Positions 56,024-63,914 of a stretch of DNA of 64,000 bases are shown piece after piece (the stretch's first letter is position 1; every line of letters begins with the position of its first letter). Made by a program: the position numbers and the translations under genes. A model generated the notes under the pieces. The model saw nothing but the letters and a program-made list of their open reading frames with translations, did not search any database and had not been told where the DNA came from. Source of the stretch: CBDHGY01 sp965263325 (GTDB lineage: Bacteria > Pseudomonadota > Alphaproteobacteria > Caulobacterales > Hyphomonadaceae); contig CBDHGY010000002.1 of assembly GCA_965263325.1 (NCBI GenBank), forward strand, positions 2,046,001 through 2,110,000, in the 5' to 3' direction.

Positions 56024-56046
56024 TCAGTCCTTTCATCAGCAACTGA
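56024..56046 (-). promoter_or_regulatory. candidate ROSE-type RNA thermometer in the hsp20 leader
   Basis: On the minus strand the leader reads TCAGT-TGCT (56046-56038), a short loop, then AAAGG-ACTGA (56033-56024). TCAGT pairs with ACTGA and the TTGCT element faces the AAGGA Shine-Dalgarno. The U(U/C)GCU box opposite the Shine-Dalgarno is the hallmark of ROSE thermometers. A second perfect hairpin, CCCTGT-aaaa-ACAGGG (56050-56065), lies just upstream, as in multi-hairpin ROSE leaders. Confidence 0.55.
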
Positions 56047-56218
56047 TTTCCCTGTAAAAACAGGGGTATATTTGAATTTCAGCGCATTTTCTTCCATCCC
56101 GGTCATCGGCAATGGTAATGTGCTGACAGACACCCGCATGGCAGCGTGCCTGCCACAACTATGTGGGGACGAAGAATCCGTGTTCAAGGCATTTTTTAAG
56201 CTCAAGGGGAGTGAAAAT

Positions 56219-57142
56219 ATGAAACGAGCAATACTGATCGCCGCCAGCGCATTGGTCCTGTCCGCGTGCGGAGGCGAGCAATCTGGAAGCACAACCGAAA
56301 CAAAGCCTACGAGTGACGCTCTTAATTCGGAACCCGAAGCTCTGGAATTGTCTGCGGCCGAGCAGTTACAAGCTGCTATTGATGGAGCGTGGCGCACAGA
56401 CGACGCTCGGAAACGAGATGAGTGGCGCAATCCTGCCGAGACACTCTTGTTCTTCGGCGTCGAACCAGATCACACAGTCCTTGAAATCTGGCCAGGCCGT
56501 GGATGGTATTCAAATATTCTCGCACCCTATCTCCATTCCGGTGGAGGCGAGCTTGTCGCCGTCACGTGGGATGTTGAGAGCATTACTGATGATCGGCGTG
56601 ATCGCTACCAGCAAGCAATTGATCAGTACAAGGCCTATTTCGACAGCAATCCGGAAACATTCGGGACAATCAGCTATTCCGTGTTATCCGGTCAATCGGG
56701 GCCACTCGGCGAACCGGAGAGCGCAGATGCGGTCCTGACATTCCGAAACGTGCACAATTGGATATCTGACGGCTACGAAGCAAAAGTGTTTGAAGATGCA
56801 TTTGCTGTATTGAAACCGGGCGGAGTATTAGGCGTGGTTGAGCACAGGCTACCCTCAAGCGACCTGCAAGATCCCCAAGCAATATCCGGCTATGTTCATG
56901 AGGACTATGTAAAGGCTCTCGCTGCGAATGCGGGGTTTCAGTTCGATAGCGCCTCAGAAGTCAACGCCAATCCAGCAGACTCAGGCGATCATCCGTTCGG
57001 CGTCTGGACGCTCCCGCCGGTCAGCCGCACCGTAGACCGCGATGGAAATACCCCGGACGGCTTCGATCCCGCGGCGTATGCGGCCATTGGCGAGAGTGAT
57101 CGAATGACGCTGAAATTCGTAAAGCCTGTAACCGAGGAGTAG
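56219..57142 (+). CDS. exported SAM-dependent methyltransferase-like lipoprotein
   Basis: About 307 residues. A lipobox (LSAC) starts it, then a class I methyltransferase fold: VLEIWPGRGWYSNILAPYL is motif I, AVLTFRNVHNWI and LKPGGVLGVVEHRL are later motifs. This resembles the predicted methyltransferase group COG4798, whose role is unknown. A lipid-anchored, exported enzyme would have no obvious SAM supply. GGGGAG supports the start. The 2OG oxygenase follows 5-8 bases later. Confidence 0.85.
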   Translation: MKRAILIAASALVLSACGGEQSGSTTETKPTSDALNSEPEALELSAAEQLQAAIDGAWRTDDARKRDEWRNPAETLLFFGVEPDHTVLEIWPGRGWYSNILAPYLHSGGGELVAVTWDVESITDDRRDRYQQAIDQYKAYFDSNPETFGTISYSVLSGQSGPLGEPESADAVLTFRNVHNWISDGYEAKVFEDAFAVLKPGGVLGVVEHRLPSSDLQDPQAISGYVHEDYVKALAANAGFQFDSASEVNANPADSGDHPFGVWTLPPVSRTVDRDGNTPDGFDPAAYAAIGESDRMTLKFVKPVTEE

Positions 57143-57150
57143 CCCGTTTG

Positions 57151-57765
57151 ATGAAGATTCAGTCTCTGTTTCCAACACGGCTTGCTGAGGCTGGAACCCT
57201 TCCCGATGGGCTAATCAATGATCTCTCACAAGCCATATGGATGCTAGAAGACGGCGACGCTGCAGGTCAGGCCTGGAGCGAGGCGCAAGGCTATGACGGT
57301 TACACTTCTTATGCCTCGCTCGATGATCTGCCCGCGCGCGCAACTGCGTTCTCTGTTCTGAAATCCAAACTCGATGTCTGGGCGAATGAGTTTGCGACAG
57401 CTCATGGATGGGACCTTGGTTCACAAGCGCTCACTCTCAGCGCGATGTGGGTGAACATTCTTGGCGAAGGCGGCCAACATTCCGGCCATATCCATCCAGG
57501 GTCTGTAATATCAGGTACCACCTATATTGATGTCACTGCAGATACTGGCGCACTCAAATTCGAAGATCCACGCCTTGCCATGCTTATGGCTGCGCCACCG
57601 CTCGTTGACGCGCCGGAGACAAACCAACAGCGGTTTGTTTATGTACAGCCACAAAAAGGGATGACGCTCATGTGGGAGAGTTGGCTACGCCATGAGGTCA
57701 TGCCCAACAATTCCGAGCGTCCGCGACTTTCGATCAGCTTCAATTATGGTTTGCAGGAAAAATGA
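57151..57765 (+). CDS. 2OG-Fe(II) oxygenase superfamily protein (TIGR02466 type)
   Basis: About 204 residues. TLSAMWVNILGEGGQHSGHIHPGSVISGTTYI holds the metal His/His pair, and LMWESWLRHEV holds the third His and 2-oxoglutarate Arg region (ERPRLSISFNY). Substrate unknown. Follows the exported methyltransferase after 8 bases; TTG at 57148 has better spacing to GAGGAG than ATG 57151. Confidence 0.85.
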   Translation: MKIQSLFPTRLAEAGTLPDGLINDLSQAIWMLEDGDAAGQAWSEAQGYDGYTSYASLDDLPARATAFSVLKSKLDVWANEFATAHGWDLGSQALTLSAMWVNILGEGGQHSGHIHPGSVISGTTYIDVTADTGALKFEDPRLAMLMAAPPLVDAPETNQQRFVYVQPQKGMTLMWESWLRHEVMPNNSERPRLSISFNYGLQEK

Positions 57766-58392
57766 CTATTCTATCCGGCGAACAGTATATTCACCGGTTG
57801 GCCCGTCGACAAAGCTAAGGCCCGGGCTGCCCATAATCTTCTGTTCAATTTTTGCTTCAGCCGGCAGTGATTTTGGTGGGCGCACTTTGCCCGCCACAGT
57901 TTGGCGCCAAACCTGACCTTCGCTTGTGTGGAAGAAATGCCGACCGGCATTATTCCTGGTAATGCGCGTCACCGTTACGGCGTAAATATTTTCCTCTTCA
58001 TCCTCGCTTGGGAGGAAGGCGCGCGCCCAAATCGGTACATTCTTTTCTTTTTCAGCTTCGGCATCAGCTTCCGGTGCAGGCGCAGCCACGGCGGCCTGCT
58101 TCTTCGGCTTTTGGCGCGGCTCAGGCGCTTTCGCCCACTCCGGCTCCTTTGGAGCCTCCGCGACAGGTTCCTGAAGAGGTTCAGGTATTGCTGGCGCGTC
58201 AAATGAGGGGCTTTCCAAAGCCAAAGATAGCGCAAGCGCTGCGGCGTCAAGACAGGCAAGACGCACGGTGTCATCAGATATCGTTCGACATTGCGACGCT
58301 TTTGTCGCCGCGTCTTTCAACTCATCTGCGCTGGCATGTTGGGACACCCCGACAAAGATGAGACTAAAAAGCGCAACAAATCGAACGAACAT
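57766..58392 (-). CDS. secreted hypothetical protein with C-x-I-x-D-x-x-R-L-x-C-x-D motif
   Basis: About 208 residues with a signal peptide (to about residue 22). CRTISDDTVRLACLD is a two-Cys motif seen in various periplasmic proteins, including type VI secretion-associated VasI. A Pro/Glu/Ala/Lys-rich linker (residues 70-125) leads to a C-terminal strand domain (YAVTVTRITRNNAGRHFF). No type VI genes are here. AGGAG upstream. Tail-to-tail with the oxygenase. Confidence 0.68.
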   Translation of the reverse strand: MFVRFVALFSLIFVGVSQHASADELKDAATKASQCRTISDDTVRLACLDAAALALSLALESPSFDAPAIPEPLQEPVAEAPKEPEWAKAPEPRQKPKKQAAVAAPAPEADAEAEKEKNVPIWARAFLPSEDEEENIYAVTVTRITRNNAGRHFFHTSEGQVWRQTVAGKVRPPKSLPAEAKIEQKIMGSPGLSFVDGPTGEYTVRRIE

Positions 58393-58527
58393 AAGACTAC
58401 TCCTGGCACCAATACTGCTTAATCTACCGGTCAAACTGACCAAAACCAAGCACTTATAACAATTCAAGCTTGACCGGGCCGGACACGCGCTTCACTGAGG
58501 CGGCGACCAAAAAAGGACCAACCTCCC

Positions 58528-59061
58528 ATGGATATCACCAAGATCCCCACTGGCAGCAATCCGCCAGACGATATCAACGTATTGATAGAAGTCCCGCTTG
58601 GGGGCCACCCAATTAAGTATGAAATCGACAAAGATTCTGGAGCAATGTTCGTCGACCGGTATCTTTACACAGATATGCGGTATCCATGTAATTACGGGTT
58701 CGTTCCTCACACCCTCAGCCTCGATGGCGATCCGATCGATGTTATGGTGGTGGGTAACCGCCCCGTAGTGCCGGGCTCCGTTGTTCGCGCGCGCCCAGTT
58801 GGTGTTTTGATGATGGAAGACGACAAAGGCGAGGATGAAAAAATTCTTGCGGTGCCACATCAAAAACTGACAGCCTACTACGACACCATCACAGACTACC
58901 GAGACCTGCCGAAGATTCTGGTTGACCGGATCGCGCACTTCTTCGAGCACTACAAAGATCTCGAAGTCGGCAAGTGGACCCGGATTGAGGGATGGTACGG
59001 CCTCAACAAATCGCGAGAACTGATCGTGAAGGCTATCGAGCGCGGACAGGAACAGAACTAA
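58528..59061 (+). CDS. ppa: inorganic pyrophosphatase
   Basis: A 177-residue soluble family I enzyme hydrolysing pyrophosphate with Mg. YEIDKDSGAMFVDR, YPCNYGFVPHTL, and the metal cluster DGDPIDVMVVG are typical; complete. Stop interlocks with the convergent phosphoesterase (CTAA). Confidence 0.97.
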   Translation: MDITKIPTGSNPPDDINVLIEVPLGGHPIKYEIDKDSGAMFVDRYLYTDMRYPCNYGFVPHTLSLDGDPIDVMVVGNRPVVPGSVVRARPVGVLMMEDDKGEDEKILAVPHQKLTAYYDTITDYRDLPKILVDRIAHFFEHYKDLEVGKWTRIEGWYGLNKSRELIVKAIERGQEQN

Positions 59062-59804
59062 GCTTCAAGAAATGTCACGTCAGTCCTGCCGGGCACGAGC
59101 ACGGCGCAAGTGAGGGAACCGCCGTATACAGCACCTGTATCGACATTAATGCGCCTACCGTCAGCAGTCACTTCGGGTTTCCCATGCGTGGGCGTATGGC
59201 CATGAATAACGACAGCATCATTAAGTTGATGACTCCGCCATTGGCTCGTGTCGAAGAAGTCCGCTGAACGCGTCCAAATGTACACCTCATCATCTTCAAG
59301 CGGGAACAGGATCGGATCAACGCCCGCATGGACAAATACATAAGGGGTCCCTTCCGGTCGCCAAATGGTAGGAAGACCCTCGAACCACTGGCGGTGCAGA
59401 TCCCTTATCAGGTCGCCCCTGCCACCGCGCCTTTCATAACTCGCCAGCGTCTCCTGTCCGCCATAGGCTTGGCGCCTCCATGTGCGCATCATCGCACCTT
59501 CAGGATCATCCAAAGCGTCCAGCATGATCTGCTCATGATTTCCTTTGAGACAAACAACGTCGAGAGAAATATCTCTTATTGCCAGCTCTTCCAGCCCGAT
59601 CAGAACTTCAACCGTCGCACAAGGATCAGGACCACGATCAATGTAGTCTCCAAGGTGAACAACGATCTGTTTCGAATCGGGCCAGTGCCTCAGATGGTAA
59701 GCGAAGATGGTTTCGTGCAGCGCAACCAGTCGATCTACCTCGCCATGAACATCTCCGATAGCGTAATAAATACAGTGACTTAACCCATTTGGGGAATTTG
59801 GCAT
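59058..59804 (-). CDS. calcineurin-like metallophosphoesterase (PPP-type)
   Basis: A 248-residue phosphatase: GDVHGEVDRL, LGDYIDRGPD, LKGNHEQ, then HAGVDP and HGHTPTHGKP carry the metal ligands. Resembles bacterial Ser/Thr phosphatases; ApaH-like activity is possible. A candidate small RNA lies just upstream on the other strand. Confidence 0.9.
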   Translation of the reverse strand: MPNSPNGLSHCIYYAIGDVHGEVDRLVALHETIFAYHLRHWPDSKQIVVHLGDYIDRGPDPCATVEVLIGLEELAIRDISLDVVCLKGNHEQIMLDALDDPEGAMMRTWRRQAYGGQETLASYERRGGRGDLIRDLHRQWFEGLPTIWRPEGTPYVFVHAGVDPILFPLEDDEVYIWTRSADFFDTSQWRSHQLNDAVVIHGHTPTHGKPEVTADGRRINVDTGAVYGGSLTCAVLVPGRTDVTFLEA

Positions 59805-59825
59805 GACCCTTGCTACCTATTAGGC

Positions 59826-59897
59826 GAGTACATTTGTTACTCTCCATCTGCTACACACTGCCTTTCGCCTCGGCCACAACAGCCGAGGCAATTTTTT
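59826..59897 (+). ncRNA. candidate small RNA
   Basis: The region has two hairpins: GAGTA-CATTTGT-TACTC (59826-59842) and the terminator below, joined by a C/U-rich single strand (TCCATCTG...CTGCCTTTC). No plus-strand coding frame precedes the terminator. A GCTACC-like -10 element lies at 59812-59817. About 72-85 bases long. Inferred from structure only. Confidence 0.4.
59867..59897 (+). terminator. strong orphan intrinsic terminator
   Basis: GCCTCGGC (59867-59874) pairs with GCCGAGGC (59882-59889) and is followed by AATTTTTT. The U-run points to plus-strand transcription, yet both flanking genes are on the minus strand. Confidence 0.8.
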
Positions 59898-59902
59898 AGG
59901 CG

Positions 59903-60799
59903 TCAGGTAAGTTCAGCGGCGCGCGCAAGACGGCGCGCCTTTGCATCACCGCGAACGCTATCGAGCGTGAAAACAACGAGCGCCGCCCAAATACACGCAA
60001 AACCAATTGCATGCGTTAATTCGAACGCCTCACCGAGTAACAAGGCAATGAAGAACTGTAGGGTAGGGCCAATATATTGCATCATCCCAACGGTTGAGAG
60101 GGCAAGACGTTTAGCCGCCAACGCAAATAGAATAAGCGGAATGGCTGTTATAGGGCCCGCCACGAGCAAGAGCGGAATGTCCCAACCACCTCTCGCAAAG
60201 AGTGGGACGTCGCGCGTCGCCAGCCAGACAATTGCCGGCAACAGCAAGATCGCCACTTCGATTACAAATCCTGCGCGGCTATCAATCAACAATTGTTTGC
60301 GAACCAGCGAGTAGATCGCAAATGTTCCCGCTAGAATAAGCGCCACCCATGGCAATCGTCCAAGTGCGATTGTCATGATCGTCACACCAACAGCAGCGAT
60401 TACGACAGCCGCCCATTGTGCGATGCGCAGGCGTTCGTTGAATATGACGAGACCGAGCAACACGTTCAAAAGAGGGTTTATGTAATACCCAAGTGAAGCT
60501 TCCATCACCCGGTCCTGACCCACCGCCCAGATATATAAACCCCAGTTTGCACCGATCAGCACACTCGATAATGCCAGCCAGGCAAAACGCTTAGGCGTTA
60601 GCGCAGCTCGAATATCTCGCCAGTTTCTCGCGATGAGAATGAGGATTAACCCGGTCGGCAGTGACCAGACAATCCGATGCGCTAGCAAATCTACTGGCTG
60701 AACATGACCAAGCACTTTGAAGTAAAGCGGCAACAAGCCCCAAATTGTATAGGCACCCAGCGCAGAAAAAAATCCAAGTCTTTGGGCAGGCGTCATCAC
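59903..60799 (-). CDS. rarD: EamA-family transporter RarD
   Basis: A 298-residue, ten-helix drug/metabolite transporter. YTIWGLLPLYFKVLGHVQPVDLLAHRIVWSL is the RarD signature, and LGYYINPLLNVLLG follows. Substrate unknown. It is downstream of asd, spaced 38 bases. Confidence 0.92.
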   Translation of the reverse strand: MMTPAQRLGFFSALGAYTIWGLLPLYFKVLGHVQPVDLLAHRIVWSLPTGLILILIARNWRDIRAALTPKRFAWLALSSVLIGANWGLYIWAVGQDRVMEASLGYYINPLLNVLLGLVIFNERLRIAQWAAVVIAAVGVTIMTIALGRLPWVALILAGTFAIYSLVRKQLLIDSRAGFVIEVAILLLPAIVWLATRDVPLFARGGWDIPLLLVAGPITAIPLILFALAAKRLALSTVGMMQYIGPTLQFFIALLLGEAFELTHAIGFACIWAALVVFTLDSVRGDAKARRLARAAELT

Positions 60800-60837
60800 T
60801 CATCGCTCCCCATACAGCTAAGCCAAAAACTGGTGGA

Positions 60838-61878
60838 TCAGCCCGCCAGCACTGCTTGATCGCTCTTCAATACGCCCCGCTTGATCAACTCTTCACCGAT
60901 TTGGATCGCGTTAAGTGCCGCACCTTTGCGTAAATTATCAGACACGCACCAAAACGCGATGCCGTTTTCAACAGTATTGTCGCGCCGCACGCGGGAGATA
61001 TACGTCACCCACTCCCCCTGAGCTTCGTACGGTGTGATGAAGCCATCTTCTTCTGGTTCATCAACAACCAGAAGCCCTTCAGCTTCCCGAAGAAGTTTTC
61101 GTGCGCTACCCGGTGACAGATTGTCATTGAGTTCCAAATGGACAGCCTCCGAATGTCCGACAAAAACTGGAACGCGTACGCATGTCACGGTGAGCTTAAT
61201 ATCGGGATCAATCATCTTGTGAGTCTCGTTCCACATTTTGGCTTCTTCGTCAGTATAGCCATCGTCGCGAAATGATCCGATCTGCGGGATAACATTAAAA
61301 GCGATAGACTTTGTGAACTCATGAGGCTCGGGGCGAAGGCCTTCAATCACTGCTTTGGTGTGATCCCACAACTCATCCATCGCGGCCTTTCCTGCACCAG
61401 ATGTTGATTGGTAAGTCGAGATAACGGCACGCTTGATACCAACGGCATCGTGAATGGGTTTAAGCGCAAGCACCAGCTGAGCCGTTGAGCAGTTTGGATT
61501 GGCGATAATTCGTTTCTTGTCATATCCGAGTACGGCTTCCCCGTTTACTTCAGGCACAATCAGGGGAACGTCCGGATCCATCCGCCAGCAAGATGAATTA
61601 TCGATCACAATGGCTCCGGCTCCTGCAATCTTCGGGGACCATTCCTTTGACGTCTTGCCGCCCGCAGACATAAGAACAAGGTCGACTTTGCTGAAATCAA
61701 AGTCTTCCAAGGCTTGGCATCTTAGTTCGCGGTCGCCAAAACTCACGGCTTTGCCTTTAGAGCGGCGCGAGGCAACAGCATGAACTTCGTCTGCTGGGAA
61801 ATTTCGCTCATCCAAAATGTTCAACAGCTCTCGCCCAACGTTTCCGGTGGCACCTACGATAGCGATACGAATACTCAT
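60838..61878 (-). CDS. asd: aspartate-semialdehyde dehydrogenase
   Basis: A 346-residue enzyme of lysine, threonine and methionine synthesis. IAIVGATGNVGRELL is the NADP loop, NPNCSTAQL has the active-site Cys130, and the C-terminal RVPVFVGHSEAVHLE carries the catalytic His. Complete. The 174-base divergent gap holds CTTTTAAAAG (61923-61932) but no clear promoter. Confidence 0.96.
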   Translation of the reverse strand: MSIRIAIVGATGNVGRELLNILDERNFPADEVHAVASRRSKGKAVSFGDRELRCQALEDFDFSKVDLVLMSAGGKTSKEWSPKIAGAGAIVIDNSSCWRMDPDVPLIVPEVNGEAVLGYDKKRIIANPNCSTAQLVLALKPIHDAVGIKRAVISTYQSTSGAGKAAMDELWDHTKAVIEGLRPEPHEFTKSIAFNVIPQIGSFRDDGYTDEEAKMWNETHKMIDPDIKLTVTCVRVPVFVGHSEAVHLELNDNLSPGSARKLLREAEGLLVVDEPEEDGFITPYEAQGEWVTYISRVRRDNTVENGIAFWCVSDNLRKGAALNAIQIGEELIKRGVLKSDQAVLAG

Positions 61879-62052
61879 TCTGGAAATCCTTGACTGAACG
61901 GCTCTGAACAGCAGCCCATACAGCTTTTAAAAGGTGGCGTCACCCCAGCTTAGCTGAGCTTTGTTATTAGCTGTTGTCCCGCCGATAAACTCGGTTGCTC
62001 CCAGCGCGCGATCAGCCCATATCGGAGGTATGATAAAAGGGCACAATTGACC

Positions 62053-62427
62053 ATGACTATGGAAACCATCATCGAGCAGTACATTTCGAGTTACAATGCC
62101 CGTGACATTGACGGAATGCTCGCCTGCGTAACGGAAGATGTCGTCTTTGAGAATATTTCAAACACTGGACAATCTATGCGCCTCGAAGGAAAATCGGCGA
62201 TGGGACAGGTCGCAGAACTTTCCTGTAATGCCTTTTCATATCGTCGGCAGCGCTTGGTGAGCCTGATTCACTCAGCCGGAAGGGCGGCAGCCGAAGTAGA
62301 GTTCGAGGGAAAAGCAGCCGTCGATTTGCCAAATGGTGTGCGCGCGGGCGAAACTATGAAACTTCGCGGAGCTAGCTTCTTTGAAATGCGCGGAAATCTG
62401 CTCAGCCGGATTGCTGATTACAGCTAA
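62053..62427 (+). CDS. SnoaL/NTF2-like protein
   Basis: About 124 residues of the NTF2 cone: IIEQYISSYNARDIDGMLACVTEDVVFENISNTG, then GKSAMGQVAEL and LRGASFFEMRGNLLSRIADY. Functions vary: cyclases, isomerases or ligand binding. TTG at 62047 fits AAAGGG better than ATG 62053. Confidence 0.8.
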   Translation: MTMETIIEQYISSYNARDIDGMLACVTEDVVFENISNTGQSMRLEGKSAMGQVAELSCNAFSYRRQRLVSLIHSAGRAAAEVEFEGKAAVDLPNGVRAGETMKLRGASFFEMRGNLLSRIADYS

Positions 62428-62430
62428 ACG

Positions 62431-63372
62431 CTAATCGAGGAATTTTGGCGATTTCGGAAGAGGGTCAATATCGTTAGGCTCATGCTGAATGATCACTGTT
62501 GCATTCCGTCGCTGTGCGCGCGCTTCGAAATCCTTCATTGATTCGAGCGTCATCGGTTCAGAGGAATTAAACTGGGGGACGCGCTCAAGCTGGCGGCTTT
62601 CGGTGCGGTGGTACAAATCCCCCGTCAGCAAGATCGTTCCGGTATTCGCAAGTTCAACCTGAAGGCTTGTGTGCCCAGGTGTTGGCCCAGGTGTCGGGAA
62701 AATAATTACGCTTCCATCGCCAAAAACATCTTTTTCGCCAGAGAATAGATCGCGTTCCAATGCCTCAAAACCAGAGAATGGGTTCTGCAGGCCAGCATCT
62801 GTGCCAGCTTCAACTCCACTTGGTGGCACGGCCTCTTCTTCTCCAACCGGCTCCTCAACGGGAGGGAACATGGTGCTGTATTCGTCCTCGTGCACAATCC
62901 ATGTGGCATCCTGAACCTGATCGATCTGGCCGATATGATCAAATTTATGGTGAGAGACTGAGACGAACTCCACTTCTTCCGGTCCCATTCCAATTTCAAT
63001 CAGTTGATTTGAAATCGTGGTATCCATGGAAACGATGAAGATGCCATCTTCTTGTGGAGGCTCTCCAACGAGCGCTGAAGGTAGTCCGAGATCCCAAAGC
63101 AAGTCGCCCTTGGGATGACGAATTAGGAAGCAACTGTCGACAAACGTGTCGGATTGCCCATCAAAATCGCCAGAACTTGAGAATATGCCGATATCACTGA
63201 TTTCGATTGTGCCGCAGTCAAGAATGTAGAGTTTAACTTGATTTGCTTTTGGCGCTTCAGCGGAGCTCTGACGGTCCGTCTCGTTTGTTGTTACATTGGA
63301 CGTATTATTGTCACCGCCGCCGCACGCAACCAAGGTTCCCATAAACGCTGCAATCGACAGTTTCTTTAGCAT
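62431..63372 (-). CDS. metallo-beta-lactamase-fold lipoprotein (AHL lactonase-like) with changed metal motif
   Basis: About 313 residues with lipobox (LVAC). The family's H-x-H-x-D-H motif reads H141-H-K143-F-D145-H146, so the second His is Lys. Other ligands remain: PTPGHTS, LLTGDLYH and IIQHEPND. Family members act on lactones or thioesters. An acidic insert (PPVEEPVGEEEAVPPSG) is near residue 180. AAGGGG supports the start. Confidence 0.84.
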   Translation of the reverse strand: MLKKLSIAAFMGTLVACGGGDNNTSNVTTNETDRQSSAEAPKANQVKLYILDCGTIEISDIGIFSSSGDFDGQSDTFVDSCFLIRHPKGDLLWDLGLPSALVGEPPQEDGIFIVSMDTTISNQLIEIGMGPEEVEFVSVSHHKFDHIGQIDQVQDATWIVHEDEYSTMFPPVEEPVGEEEAVPPSGVEAGTDAGLQNPFSGFEALERDLFSGEKDVFGDGSVIIFPTPGPTPGHTSLQVELANTGTILLTGDLYHRTESRQLERVPQFNSSEPMTLESMKDFEARAQRRNATVIIQHEPNDIDPLPKSPKFLD

Positions 63373-63413
63373 TGCGATAACCCCTTCTCGCATTTGCATT
63401 TCTTAATCCGCCT

Positions 63414-63821
63414 CTAGCCGATTTCAGAGATGTGCAAAAGCCCGTCACCCGACTCAGTTACAGCCCTGTAGAAACAACTCTGGCGGCCTGTGTGACAAGC
63501 CCCGCCTTTTTGCTCGACGATCAAGACCACAGCGTCCTGATCACAATCAACCCGAATCTCCAATACTTGCTGCACATTACCCGAAGTTTCACCTTTCGTC
63601 CAAAGCGCACCACGCGAACGAGACCAATATGTCGCTTTCTTCGTTGAAATAGTTCGTTCAAGCGCTTCTGCGTTCATATAGGCTAGCATCAGCACTTCTC
63701 CTGTTGAAGCATCTTGCGCGACGGCTGCGATAAGCCCGTCAGTATTGAACTTTGGACGAAGCTCTGTGGTTTCGTCTTGCTCAGATTTGGCCGACAGGGG
63801 TGGGAGATAGATATCTGTCAT
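63414..63821 (-). CDS. hisI: phosphoribosyl-AMP cyclohydrolase
   Basis: About 135 residues. TYWSRSRGALWTKGETSGNVQQV and VDCDQDAVVL, then KGGACHTGRQSCFYR carry the zinc and Mg sites of HisI, which opens the ring of phosphoribosyl-AMP in histidine synthesis. ATG 63821 is preferred over 63902. Divergent from mtaB. Confidence 0.94.
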   Translation of the reverse strand: MTDIYLPPLSAKSEQDETTELRPKFNTDGLIAAVAQDASTGEVLMLAYMNAEALERTISTKKATYWSRSRGALWTKGETSGNVQQVLEIRVDCDQDAVVLIVEQKGGACHTGRQSCFYRAVTESGDGLLHISEIG

Positions 63822-63914
63822 GATGCGCGATATAGACGTCCCTAAAGGCGCTGTCGAACAGACAAGCTCTTGAATTCGCGTCTTCGCCGCGCGATGTGGC
63901 AAGAATCGAATATT

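Noticed and set aside
56012..56218. Extension of the exported methyltransferase to 56012
   Set aside because: It overlaps the hsp20 leader and start; a lipoprotein signal with a good ribosome-binding site begins at 56219.
57766..58392. Type VI secretion component
   Set aside because: Only the short two-Cys motif is shared; there are no other type VI genes, and the motif occurs in unrelated periplasmic proteins.
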